DNA of 43,858 nt from Flavobacteriales bacterium UBA1694 (GCA_002319955.1 DCJS01000034.1:39816-83673); one strand, 5' to 3'. Positions 26,573 through 34,877 are shown, counted from the stretch's first letter. The notes: generated by a model from the letters alone, not told the origin. Program-made: numbers and translations.

Positions 26573-26584
26573 GTCTAGTTTCAG

Positions 26585-27037
26585 ATGAAAATCAAGTTGT
26601 TTACTCTGAGATTAATTCAAAACGAATTAGGCGACGATCAGAAGCAATTGAATGATTTTTTTGAAAAGCACCAAGTGCTTCAAATTGAAACGGCCTATGT
26701 CGGGGTGGGTGACACGCTTTGGTCTGTGGCCGTTTTTTATGAACTAAGCCCCCAAAAAGCGGAGAGTTCAAAAAATGTGCTGAGCGCAGCATTAGGGGGA
26801 TTATCAAACTTCGATCTTGCGGTTTTCGAAGCGCTCAAGACCTGGCGCAGCGACGTATCGAAGAGATTCAATATTGCTCCCTACCGAATTGCTTCCAATC
26901 GGGAACTTCAAGCCCTAGCCGTTGTACGACCGAAGGATTTAATTGAACTTGAGAGGATCAAGGGATTTGGAAAGATTAAAGTAGCAACCTTTGGGAGTCT
27001 AATCCTTGAGCAGTTGAGCCTTTTAAGTGAATCTTAG
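26585..27037 (+). CDS. HRDC-domain protein
   Basis: A 150-residue protein. Residues about 76-145 form an HRDC domain, the nucleic-acid-binding helical module of RecQ and RNase D: FEALKTWRSDVSKRFNIAP, then ELQALAVVRPKDL and IKGFGKIKVATFG. The N-terminal 70 residues (starting MKIKLFTLRL) form a small alpha/beta unit with no helicase or nuclease motifs. It follows the tailless ssb gene by 12 bases, suggesting a joint role on single-stranded DNA, but the actual function is unknown. A terminator closes this two-gene unit. Confidence 0.78.
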   Translation: MKIKLFTLRLIQNELGDDQKQLNDFFEKHQVLQIETAYVGVGDTLWSVAVFYELSPQKAESSKNVLSAALGGLSNFDLAVFEALKTWRSDVSKRFNIAPYRIASNRELQALAVVRPKDLIELERIKGFGKIKVATFGSLILEQLSLLSES

Positions 27038-27068
27038 TACCATTTATATTATATTTTTTGTTTGTTTG

Positions 27069-27099
27069 CGTCTTGTACTCTTGTACAAGACGTTTTTTT
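27069..27099 (+). terminator. Terminator of the ssb-HRDC unit
   Basis: Perfect 10-bp arms CGTCTTGTAC and GTACAAGACG, a TCTT loop, then seven T residues. Confidence 0.9.
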
Positions 27100-27162
27100 G
27101 TAGCAATTTTCATTAAAGAAATTAACTAATTCTGCGGGCAGGAAAAGTAACCTAAAAATCCG

Positions 27163-27170
27163 TATTTTTG
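27163..27170 (+). promoter_or_regulatory. -7 element of hisS
   Basis: TATTTTTG matches TAnnTTTG. Transcription should start near 27177, so the TTG at 27168 cannot be the start codon. A short GCACC/GGTGC hairpin (27181-27194) would sit in the leader. Confidence 0.4.
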
Positions 27171-27218
27171 CCATTGCTTAGCACCTTACGGTGCATGGCA
27201 AAGACTTATATTAAAAAT

Positions 27219-28565
27219 ATGAAACCAAGTTTAGCCAAAGGAACCCGCGATTTTACCGCCTCAGAAGTGCAGAAAAGACGTTCCATTATTTCAGTCCTTC
27301 AGAAGAATTTTGAGCTCTTCGGGTACCAACCCTTAGAGACGCCAAGTTTTGAAAACCTAAGTACCCTAACGGGTAAGTATGGTGAGGAAGGTGATCGCTT
27401 AATTTTTAAGATTCTGAATTCGGGTGATTTTGCCTCTAAAGTAAACCAAGGCGATTGGGATGAAAAAGCGAGTCAAAAATTAGTTTCACAAATTAGTGAA
27501 AAGGCGCTGCGCTATGACTTGACCGTTCCATTTGCACGCTATATCGCAATGAACCATGGGCAGTTAACCTTTCCTTTTAAGCGGTATCAGATCCAGCCTG
27601 TATGGCGCGCGGATCGTCCACAAAGGGGGCGGTTCAGAGAGTTCTATCAATGTGATGCGGATGTAGTAGGAAGTGAAAGCTTATGGTTAGAAGTTGACCT
27701 TATTCAACTCTACGCAAAATGCTTTGCAGATTTACGTCTTGATGTTGAAATTCATGTGAACAACCGAAAAATTCTTACAGGCCTGGCTCAGTATGCAGGT
27801 ATTGAAGAGCAGCTAATTGACTTTACTGTGGCCCTTGATAAGCTTGATAAGATAGGGGAAGAGGGCGTAAGAAAGGAAATGATGGAGAAAGGAATCTCTG
27901 CCCAGGCAATCGATAAAGTAGCCTTTCTTTTTGATTCTAAATTAAGTCAAGAAGAAGTCCTTACAGTATTAAAATCTAACTTTTCGCAAATTGAAATTGG
28001 AAAACAAGGGGTTGAAGAGCTGCTTTTCGTGTTAGAAGAATGCGGGAAACTAGGCCTCTCTGATAAGGTTGTATTCAATATTACATTAGCGAGAGGGCTA
28101 GATTATTACACCGGTGCAATCTTTGAAATTAAAGCACTTGGTGTGGCAATGGGCTCCGTTGGCGGTGGCGGACGTTATAACAACCTTACGGAGGTATTTG
28201 GAGTTAAAAACATGCCTGGAATTGGAATTTCCTTCGGTTTAGACCGTATTTATCTTGTTTTAGAAGAGCTTGGGCTTTTTGATGAACTCGAAGGGGCTAA
28301 AGTTCAGTACCTTGTCGCTAATTATGGGTTGTTGGAAGCATCAAAAGCGCAGATTTTAATTTCTCAACTCCGTACCAAGGGAATCTCATGTGAATTATAT
28401 CCCGAGAACGCCAAGTTAAAGAAGCAATTTACGTACGCTGAAAAGAAAGGAATTGAAACCATTTTATTTTACGGTGAACAGGAAATAAATGACCAAACCA
28501 TTACGCTAAAGAACATCGTTTCTGGTGAGCAAAAAACCTTGACTTTAGAGCAGTTCCTTGGATAA
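27219..28565 (+). CDS. hisS: Histidyl-tRNA synthetase
   Basis: A 448-residue class II aminoacyl-tRNA synthetase. KGTRDF at 6-11 opens the catalytic core. Motif 2 lies in the segment from YQIQPVWR to FREFYQCDAD, and the histidine-binding loop is ARGLDYYTGAIFE. Motif 3 is in GISFGLDRIYL, and an anticodon-binding domain forms the last 90 or so residues. The start ATG at 27219 gives MKPSLAKGTRDF and is preceded by an A-rich stretch; ATG at 27195 would add eight residues and is the alternative. The gene is single and ends at a shared terminator. Confidence 0.96.
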   Translation: MKPSLAKGTRDFTASEVQKRRSIISVLQKNFELFGYQPLETPSFENLSTLTGKYGEEGDRLIFKILNSGDFASKVNQGDWDEKASQKLVSQISEKALRYDLTVPFARYIAMNHGQLTFPFKRYQIQPVWRADRPQRGRFREFYQCDADVVGSESLWLEVDLIQLYAKCFADLRLDVEIHVNNRKILTGLAQYAGIEEQLIDFTVALDKLDKIGEEGVRKEMMEKGISAQAIDKVAFLFDSKLSQEEVLTVLKSNFSQIEIGKQGVEELLFVLEECGKLGLSDKVVFNITLARGLDYYTGAIFEIKALGVAMGSVGGGGRYNNLTEVFGVKNMPGIGISFGLDRIYLVLEELGLFDELEGAKVQYLVANYGLLEASKAQILISQLRTKGISCELYPENAKLKKQFTYAEKKGIETILFYGEQEINDQTITLKNIVSGEQKTLTLEQFLG

Positions 28566-28678
28566 TCTAAAAACGGAGATAATAGTATTATAAAATTGTA
28601 AATAATTTTTTAAATCTGGTTGAACATTTACAGCAGGTTATGGAACTATTTCTCAATAGATATCCATCAGAATATTTC

Positions 28679-28715
28679 AAAAAATCCGACTAATAAAATT
28701 AGTCGGATTTTTTTG
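28679..28715. terminator. Bidirectional terminator between hisS and the YtxH-like gene
   Basis: Arms ATCCGACTAAT and ATTAGTCGGAT (28684-28694, 28698-28708) with an AAA loop and A/T runs on both sides. The 113 bases between hisS and the hairpin hold nothing I recognise. Confidence 0.88.
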
Positions 28716-28756
28716 TATAATATGAATGTGAAAATTAATCCATGTGGATTCGTACT

Positions 28757-29014
28757 TTAGTTTAGATCTGATTTAACATCATTTGCAGCATTTTCTGCTT
28801 TTTTCGTGTATTCTGATGCCTTGTCTTGAACCTGTGAAGCAACATCATTTGCTTTGTTCTTTAAATCTGATCCCCATTTGTTGACATTGCTTTTCGCCGT
28901 ATCAATTTGGTCTTTTACTTTTTGTTTTTCCTCAGGTGTTGAGTTCTTGTATTTCCACCAAGCGATAGCACCTAATCCTAGTAAGGCAAGTAAGCCATTT
29001 TTTTTATTACCCAT
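28757..29014 (-). CDS. YtxH-like small membrane-anchored stress protein
   Basis: An 85-residue protein. One short hydrophobic segment follows the N-terminal lysines (about residues 8-20, GLLALLGLGAIAWW). The rest is a highly charged, Ala/Lys/Asp-rich amphipathic helix with repeats of the type K.A.DVASQVQDKA, reminiscent of YtxH and LEA-like proteins. Such proteins are usually general-stress induced. No catalytic feature. The upstream region has no TAnnTTTG box but a sigma-54-like element (29048-29064). The single gene lies between iaaA and hisS. Confidence 0.7.
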   Translation of the reverse strand: MGNKKNGLLALLGLGAIAWWKYKNSTPEEKQKVKDQIDTAKSNVNKWGSDLKNKANDVASQVQDKASEYTKKAENAANDVKSDLN

Positions 29015-29047
29015 TGTTGTGTTTTTTGATTATTATACCTTTACTAA

Positions 29048-29064
29048 TGTAAAATACGTGCCAA
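29048..29064 (-). promoter_or_regulatory. Sigma-54-like promoter element upstream of the YtxH-like gene
   Basis: Read on the minus strand, TTGGCACG is followed by four bases and TTACA. This matches the RpoN consensus TTGGCACG-N4-TTGCW except that the normally invariant G of the -12 GC is A. It would start transcription about 20 bases before the ATG at 29014. The missing -12 G makes this weak. Confidence 0.28.
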
Positions 29065-29197
29065 AAACTCAGCTTTACTATTAAAATTTTGTTAAAATTT
29101 AAATGTGTTTCTGTTTTGGTTGAACGGGCGTCGCTTCAAAGCAAAATTCACCTTGTGGGATTTGCTTTAAATAGGAAGAAATAGGATAGTAGGGTGA

Positions 29198-30046
29198 TTA
29201 GTTGAATAGGTCCAGAGTCTCTCCGTCGTAGGCGGCGTAAACCATTGAAGGGTGCGAATCGAGATGAAACGTATTTCCCTTCGCATCCACTCCGATAGCA
29301 CCAGCAAAGCCATTAATGGTTTTAAGCTCATCGAATGTCTTTTCGAAGGCTGATTTTAGAGACTGACCATCGGTGACCCGAGTGACGATTTTACAGGCGG
29401 TTCCGTTACTGACAATATCTTCTCCAACGCCGGTGCAACTCACGGCGCACCATTCATTTGAAAAGTTGCCTGCGACGGTTGCAGAATCTGAGACCCGTCC
29501 TGGGATTTCAAATCCTTTCCCTCCTGTTGAGGTTGCGACAGCGAGCCTTCCCTCTTGGTCAAGAGCTACGCAGCCCACGGTCCCTTTGCCCTCGTTTCTC
29601 TTGTTTTCTTCAAATTCAGCCCGACGCTGAGGCGTTTCTGTAGAAAAATTTTCAAACCCTAATTTCTCAGCGTATAGTTTAGCTCCTGGACCACTTAAAA
29701 TGCGATCTTCTACGCCTTGCTCCATCAGTTTTTGTGCGACTTGAATTGGGTTTTTCACCTCTTCGATATTAATGACGCCGGACATTTTTTGAGTCGTTCC
29801 GTCCATGAGCGCAGCGCTCATACGAATAACCCCGTCGTGTTGAATTTGCGATCCGATTCCAGCATTAAATAAAGGGTCGTCTTCCAAGAGACTTACCGCG
29901 TAGGTACAGGTCTGTACAGCAGAGTGGGACTCTAAATACGCATAGGCCTTCGTGATAATGGTGCGAAGGGCCGACTGTTTGGCAAGTTTTGTCTCGCTAC
30001 TTTGATCGCTTTCTGAGAAAAATCCACCGTGGATTAAAAGTTTCAT
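29198..30046 (-). CDS. iaaA: Isoaspartyl peptidase / L-asparaginase (Ntn hydrolase)
   Basis: A 282-residue autoprocessing amidohydrolase that splits beta-aspartyl dipeptides. The precursor self-cleaves before the nucleophile T156 (GKGTVGCVALD). T174 in ATSTGG, R184 and D187 in GRVSDS, and the TGVGE loop form the substrate site, and the N-terminal part has the usual FNAGIGS. It lies 16 bases downstream of cyanophycinase in the same operon, so its natural substrate is most likely beta-Asp-Arg, the dipeptide released from cyanophycin. Start ATG at 30046; the preceding TTG adds only one residue. Confidence 0.92.
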   Translation of the reverse strand: MKLLIHGGFFSESDQSSETKLAKQSALRTIITKAYAYLESHSAVQTCTYAVSLLEDDPLFNAGIGSQIQHDGVIRMSAALMDGTTQKMSGVINIEEVKNPIQVAQKLMEQGVEDRILSGPGAKLYAEKLGFENFSTETPQRRAEFEENKRNEGKGTVGCVALDQEGRLAVATSTGGKGFEIPGRVSDSATVAGNFSNEWCAVSCTGVGEDIVSNGTACKIVTRVTDGQSLKSAFEKTFDELKTINGFAGAIGVDAKGNTFHLDSHPSMVYAAYDGETLDLFN

Positions 30047-30062
30047 CAAATTGTTTTTTAAA

Positions 30063-30935
30063 TTATATGTGGTATTGCGAATTCACAATAGTCATTTCCT
30101 TTGTTGTCAGATCAAAATGGTCATCTTGTGACATGACGTGAACCGTTAGATTATCAATAGAAACGGGTTCTCCCAGTCGAATGTTCGTTAGATTCGTGTC
30201 TTTAATAAAACGCCCATCCACAATAATGACAAGACCAGAGCCAACGGCAGTCATAATGCCGTTATGGATAAAAAGTCCGGTGTCTTCCCCCAGTCCGATC
30301 CCAAGGGTTCGAGGGTTATTTACTACCGATTGAAAGAGTCTTCCAATTCTACCGCGCTGGACGAAATGGGTGTCAATTATAACATCGTCGATAAAGCCTA
30401 GGCCTTGTGTTGTTTTAACTTCACCCTTGAGAAGTGCCTCGCTACTCGACCCTTGGTAGATCATGTTTTCTGAGGCAGCGGCAGCCCCTGCAGAGGTTCC
30501 GGCGTAGATAAAGTTCTGCGTTTGGTATTTGTTTAAAATGGCGTCGTGAAATCGGGTTCCGCCCAAAATGGATGAAAGTCTAAGTTGATCCCCTCCGGTA
30601 AACATAACTACATCTGCTGCATTTGCTCTTGCGACAAAAGCATCTGAGTTTGCTTGTTCACGGTTGGTTATGTCCAGAATTTGAACATTTTTAGCCCCGA
30701 GGAATTCAAAGGCTTTTTTATATTCCGGTCCAACGATTTGCGGTATTTGGGAAGCCGTGGGTATGACCTCGATAACGGAATCTTCTTTAAACTGAGATTC
30801 GTTAATTATCTTTCGAAGAATTCCTTTTTCAAAAAAATTTAAATTTTGCTCCACATTCGAGTCAAAATCAGTTTCTGCGAAACTGCCTTTATTAACAGCG
30901 CCGCCAATGACAATTAGTTTTCCTACTGGCTTCAT
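30063..30935 (-). CDS. cphB: Cyanophycinase
   Basis: A 290-residue serine exopeptidase of family S51 that shortens cyanophycin to beta-Asp-Arg dipeptides. The nucleophile elbow GTSAG puts the catalytic Ser at 148. The upstream FTGGDQLRLS (112-121), DTHFVQRGRIGRLF with the catalytic His and GIGLGEDTGLFI are characteristic of CphB and distinguish it from PepE. No signal peptide, so it acts on intracellular polymer. First gene of a two-gene operon with iaaA, divergent from cphA. A TAACTTTG element on its strand (30948-30941) ends only five bases before the ATG, which would imply a nearly leaderless transcript. Confidence 0.93.
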   Translation of the reverse strand: MKPVGKLIVIGGAVNKGSFAETDFDSNVEQNLNFFEKGILRKIINESQFKEDSVIEVIPTASQIPQIVGPEYKKAFEFLGAKNVQILDITNREQANSDAFVARANAADVVMFTGGDQLRLSSILGGTRFHDAILNKYQTQNFIYAGTSAGAAAASENMIYQGSSSEALLKGEVKTTQGLGFIDDVIIDTHFVQRGRIGRLFQSVVNNPRTLGIGLGEDTGLFIHNGIMTAVGSGLVIIVDGRFIKDTNLTNIRLGEPVSIDNLTVHVMSQDDHFDLTTKEMTIVNSQYHI

Positions 30936-31060
30936 GGCTGCAAAGTTAAAAATAAAAAGTTTGTTGCGGAATTTTTACAAAGTATTCTCTGAACTAAGTA
31001 TTTTTAATAGCTGAAAGTAAATTAGTTAATGAAGAATTTAATGATTATTTCAATTCGTTA

Positions 31061-31091
31061 TTGAAAGCAAAACATTTTTAAATTATCTTTG
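31061..31091 (+). promoter_or_regulatory. cphA promoter
   Basis: TTG at 31061-31063, a 20-base spacer and TATCTTTG at 31084-31091 give a full Bacteroidota-type promoter, with the same spacing as recQ. The expected transcript start near 31098 leaves a leader of about 30 bases. Confidence 0.6.
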
Positions 31092-31128
31092 ATTGAAGCA
31101 AGAAATATTAACCCAACACTCAAGCCAA

Positions 31129-33759
31129 ATGAAAATAGAAAAAATACAAGTATTAAGGGGCCCCAACATCTGGAGTATTCGAAGAACGAAGCTCATCCAG
31201 ATGCGGTTAAATCTTGAGGAGTTGGAAGAAAAACCGACAAATAAAATACCGGGCTTTCGCGAGCGTATTGAAGCAATGCTTCCGACCCTACGCTCACACA
31301 GGTGTTCAGAAGGTGTTGAAGGGGGTTTTTTTCACCGCATCGATACGGGGACCTGGATGGGCCACGTAATCGAGCATGTCGCCCTTGAGCTTCAAACCCT
31401 TGCTGGTATGGACACTGGATTTGGCCGTACACGAGAAACCAAGACGCCAGGAACCTACCACGTCGTTTTTAGTTATATAGAGGAAAACTCGGGCGTCTAT
31501 GCAGCGAAAGCCTCAGTTGCCTTAGTGCAAGCTCTGGTTGATGGTGAGCCTTACGATGTTGAAGCGAGCATTCAAGAACTTAATGAAATTAGAGAACGTG
31601 AACATCTTGGGCCCTCCACGGGAAGTATCGTGCGCGAGGCGGTTTCAAGAAATATACCCTGGATCCGTTTGGGTAAAAACTCCTTAGTACAATTGGGTTA
31701 TGGGGTAAATCAAGAGCGTTTTCAAGCAACCATCACTGGGATGACTGGGTCGATTGCGGTCGATATTGCTTGCAATAAGGAACTAACTAAAAAAATGCTT
31801 GATGATGCGGCCATCCCAGTTCCCCAGGGGGATCTCGTTTCTGACGAGCAGGAGCTGCACAGAGCCATTGATAGAATTGGGTATCCAATTGTTTTAAAAC
31901 CACTTGATGGTAACCACGGGCGCGGTCAGTCCATCAACGTCACGCAGTGGGAAGTTGCTGCGCTTGGACTTGTGGACGCGCAAAAGATTTCAAGTCGTGT
32001 CATTGTAGAGAAGTATGTCACGGGCTACGATTTTCGCGTGCTCGTGATTGATCATAAACTGGTGGCTGCCGCACGTCGTGTTCCAGCAAGCGTGGTAGGG
32101 GATGGTGAAATGACTATACAGGCCCTTATTGAGAAAGAAAACCTTGATCCTCGCCGAGGGTATGGCCACGAGAAAGTTCTTACAGAAATTCATGCCGATA
32201 AAAGTACGTTCGAACTCCTTGATAAATTGGGGTATACTCTCGAATCGATTCCTCAGAGAGGGGAAATTGTGTATTTAAAATCAACCGCTAATCTCTCTAC
32301 AGGAGGGACGTCTATTGATGTGACCGATATGGTGCATCCGGATAACGTGACACTTTGTGAACGTATTTCAAAAATCATTGGTTTAGATGTGTGCGGAATC
32401 GATATTATGGCTGAGAACTTAACCCAGCCACTCAAGGAAACGGGAGGCTGCGTGCTAGAAGTTAATGCTGCTCCAGGGTTTAGAATGCACCTCGCTCCCA
32501 GTGAAGGACTTCCACGAAACGTGGCCGCTCCGGTGGTCGATATGCTTTACCCACCAGGGAAACCATTTCGCATTCCCATTATTGCGGTCACAGGAACCAA
32601 TGGGAAAACCACGACCACACGAATCATCTCGCACATTGTTAAAAATAATGGCTACCGAGTTGGATTCACGACCTCTGACGGTATTTATATTCAAAATACA
32701 ATGCTCACCAAGGGGGATACCACTGGGCCCCTCTCGGCGGAGTTTATTCTAAAGGATCCTACTGTTGAGTTTGCGGTCTTAGAAACGGCGCGGGGGGGAA
32801 TCCTTCGCTCTGGACTTGGCTTTGGGCTTTGCGATATTGGTGTGCTCACAAATATTAAGGCAGACCATTTGGGAATGGACGATATTCACAACTTGAAAGA
32901 TCTTACCAAAGTGAAACGCGTGGTCTTAGATAGTGTAAAGAAAGACGGGTGGTGCGTACTTAATGCAGAAGATGAGTACTCTATGAAGCTTGCCGAAGAC
33001 TTAGAAGCTAAAGTAGCGCTCTTTAGTTTAGATGAAAATAACCCTCACATTTTGAGGTATTCCAAGCAAGGGAAGATTACCTGCGTCTATGAGGAAGGCT
33101 TTGTGACCATTAAAAAAGGCGATTGGAAAATTAGAATAGCCAAAGTCCTTAATATTCCGATCACCATGGAAGGTAAAGCTAAATTTATGATTTCGAACGT
33201 GCTCGCGGCCTCCCTAGCGACCTATTTGTATGGTTTTGCTATTGAAGATATTGCCATGGCGCTTCGAACCTTCGTACCTAGTGCGCAGCTTACGCCAGGG
33301 CGTTTAAACACGTTCAAATTTAAAAGCTTTAAAGTGCTAATTGATTTTGCACACAATCCAGCGGGATATGAAGCTATCGAAGAGTATTTAAGCAACGTTG
33401 AAGCCACCAAGAAAATCGGAATCATATCAGGTGTTGGAGATCGCCGTGATGAAGACATTCGAGAATGTGGAAAGATTGCCGGGCGTATGTTCGATTATAT
33501 TATCATTCGGAATGAGAAGCACCTTCGAGGCCGCGCAGAAGAGGAAATAAACCAATTGATTATTGATGGGATATCCGACTCGGGAAGAGCCGTAAGCTAC
33601 GAGTGTATTCCAAAAGAGATTGAAGCCTTGAAACATGCCATGGCTATGGCTGAGGAAGGAACCTATATTACCGCTTTAAGCGATGTCGTTGACAACGCGA
33701 TTGAACTTGTACAAGATTACCAACTACGTGAGCAGCTCGAGGAGCAAAGCGGTCTTTAA
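31129..33759 (+). CDS. cphA: Cyanophycin synthetase
   Basis: An 876-residue enzyme that polymerises aspartate and arginine into cyanophycin, a nitrogen reserve. Three parts are visible. The N-terminal domain (1-160) has RGPNIWSIRR and the HVIEH motif (79-83). An ATP-grasp domain (about 200-475) has VLKPLDGNHGRG at 255-266 and CVLEVNAAPGFRMH at 441-454. A Mur-ligase-like domain (about 480-876) has the P-loop GTNGKTTTT (489-497) and later IDFAHNPAGYE. Both synthetic active sites look intact and the length is that of CphA1. Start ATG at 31129, because the TTG at 31093 overlaps the promoter region. Confidence 0.95.
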   Translation: MKIEKIQVLRGPNIWSIRRTKLIQMRLNLEELEEKPTNKIPGFRERIEAMLPTLRSHRCSEGVEGGFFHRIDTGTWMGHVIEHVALELQTLAGMDTGFGRTRETKTPGTYHVVFSYIEENSGVYAAKASVALVQALVDGEPYDVEASIQELNEIREREHLGPSTGSIVREAVSRNIPWIRLGKNSLVQLGYGVNQERFQATITGMTGSIAVDIACNKELTKKMLDDAAIPVPQGDLVSDEQELHRAIDRIGYPIVLKPLDGNHGRGQSINVTQWEVAALGLVDAQKISSRVIVEKYVTGYDFRVLVIDHKLVAAARRVPASVVGDGEMTIQALIEKENLDPRRGYGHEKVLTEIHADKSTFELLDKLGYTLESIPQRGEIVYLKSTANLSTGGTSIDVTDMVHPDNVTLCERISKIIGLDVCGIDIMAENLTQPLKETGGCVLEVNAAPGFRMHLAPSEGLPRNVAAPVVDMLYPPGKPFRIPIIAVTGTNGKTTTTRIISHIVKNNGYRVGFTTSDGIYIQNTMLTKGDTTGPLSAEFILKDPTVEFAVLETARGGILRSGLGFGLCDIGVLTNIKADHLGMDDIHNLKDLTKVKRVVLDSVKKDGWCVLNAEDEYSMKLAEDLEAKVALFSLDENNPHILRYSKQGKITCVYEEGFVTIKKGDWKIRIAKVLNIPITMEGKAKFMISNVLAASLATYLYGFAIEDIAMALRTFVPSAQLTPGRLNTFKFKSFKVLIDFAHNPAGYEAIEEYLSNVEATKKIGIISGVGDRRDEDIRECGKIAGRMFDYIIIRNEKHLRGRAEEEINQLIIDGISDSGRAVSYECIPKEIEALKHAMAMAEEGTYITALSDVVDNAIELVQDYQLREQLEEQSGL

Positions 33760-33805
33760 TTGATCGCCTAGTCGATTTTCAACTGATCAGTGTTTAAGAA
33801 GCTCC

Positions 33806-33855
33806 AACAGGCTCCCTCGTTCTTTTAAAGTTTTAAGAGATTTAGGGAGCCTGTT
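33806..33855. repeat. Long-loop hairpin at the cphA/DUF4230 junction
   Basis: A perfect 12-base inverted repeat, AACAGGCTCCCT (33806-33817) and AGGGAGCCTGTT (33844-33855), with a 26-base AT-rich loop. The right arm lies inside the last codons of the DUF4230 gene. It may terminate cphA (TTTTG follows on the plus strand) or protect the 3' end of the minus-strand mRNA. It resembles the hairpin at 35451-35495. Confidence 0.65.
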
Positions 33856-34436
33856 TTGTCGACGACCTCATAATTTAAGGCTTTTGCTAAAACAAAGATT
33901 TGGTCTAAATTTTCTCGAAGTTGAATTTTACTCTGATCGATTAGTTTCTTTTGATTAACCTGCGCAGTGGCATGGTCTTTTGCCGCTTTTTGAATCTTTT
34001 GTAAATCCTTTTGCTCAATTCTATTAAAGAACGAATCGTCTACAGAACTGATTTCCACACTTGGAATAATTCGAATCTCAGGATTAGGAATTTGTGTAAT
34101 GGTAAGGGTTTTTCTAGTGCTATCAACTTCCATTTTGAGTTGATTTAGATCGTAGGAGACCTGCGCATTTGTCTTTGTGAAGGTGACGATTTCTTTATCC
34201 ATTGCAGGTAAGAAGCGGCCTCCCAGAACCTCAGTGCTCATTTTTGTGCGCTGAATGGTAGAAAAATCCTGTTCCATAACTACCATTTTGTTCATTTTAC
34301 GAATTTGGTTCGTAATGATGTAATAGGAGTTATCTACTTTTTCATTTGAGCTTGTACAGGTTCTTAGAAGCAGAGCGCCCACAAGAGTGATAAGCACGCC
34401 GATTAAAAAAGCTGGAATATATTTAGAATAGTTCAC
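33825..34436 (-). CDS. DUF4230-family membrane-anchored protein
   Basis: A 203-residue protein with one N-terminal transmembrane helix (about 8-26, AFLIGVLITLVGALLL) and the remainder outside the membrane. The region 38-140 (MNKMVVMEQDFSTIQ at about 48, later TLTITQIPNPEI) matches my memory of the DUF4230 family, beta-rich proteins of unknown function. The C-terminal 60 residues are helical and charged. It is last of three minus-strand genes (MazG-like, thioredoxin, DUF4230); the 12-base gap to the thioredoxin gene implies co-translation. Confidence 0.8.
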   Translation of the reverse strand: MNYSKYIPAFLIGVLITLVGALLLRTCTSSNEKVDNSYYIITNQIRKMNKMVVMEQDFSTIQRTKMSTEVLGGRFLPAMDKEIVTFTKTNAQVSYDLNQLKMEVDSTRKTLTITQIPNPEIRIIPSVEISSVDDSFFNRIEQKDLQKIQKAAKDHATAQVNQKKLIDQSKIQLRENLDQIFVLAKALNYEVVDKTGSLNLLKL

Positions 34437-34448
34437 GGTGAGTCGAAT

Positions 34449-34877
34449 TTATTTAGGGTGAGTGGAACTCATTTCGAGAAGATCATTTTCAAGTGTTTGT
34501 GTCTTAGGATGCTCAACAATCTGGCCAATCTGCCTTTGATTACTTAACACAATAAGTGTTGGAACAAACTGAATGCTGTATTGCTGTAGGAGTTCAATCG
34601 GCTCATCTTTGGATTGGTTTACGACGATTAGTTTTAATTGAGAGTCTGGCAGCTCGAGTGAATCAAATATTTTGAGCAGCCTGGGAACTTGCAATTGGCT
34701 GTCTTCACACCAGGATCCAAAAAAGAGTAGGAAATTCATAGCGGAAATTCCAGTTTGCTTTAGGTTCGCTATAACTTTTGTTTCAGGAAGGTAGCTTGAA
34801 TACTCGGGCTCGAACCAGTCACGGTAGGGTGCTTGCTCAAATACTGAGGGGCTTTCGATTCCAATTAGTTCTTGCAT
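34449..34877 (-). CDS. Thioredoxin-family protein with single active-site cysteine
   Basis: A 142-residue thioredoxin fold. The active-site segment FFGSWCEDS puts C57 where the first cysteine belongs and S60 where the resolving cysteine belongs, so it is a CxxS monothiol form. The cis-proline loop is VPT at 105-107. No signal peptide, so cytosolic. Monothiol thioredoxins tend to form mixed disulfides and act as thiol holdases or deglutathionylating enzymes. Cysteine elsewhere is absent. It sits between the MazG-like and DUF4230 genes. Confidence 0.82.
   Translation of the reverse strand: MQELIGIESPSVFEQAPYRDWFEPEYSSYLPETKVIANLKQTGISAMNFLLFFGSWCEDSQLQVPRLLKIFDSLELPDSQLKLIVVNQSKDEPIELLQQYSIQFVPTLIVLSNQRQIGQIVEHPKTQTLENDLLEMSSTHPK

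Noticed and set aside
26585..27037. Diversity-generating retroelement, since HRDC proteins can accompany such elements
   Set aside because: No reverse transcriptase, template/variable repeat pair or target gene lies nearby.
29015..29197. Unannotated small gene between iaaA and the YtxH-like gene
   Set aside because: No frame of useful length on either strand with family-like composition; apart from the sigma-54-like element I see nothing.
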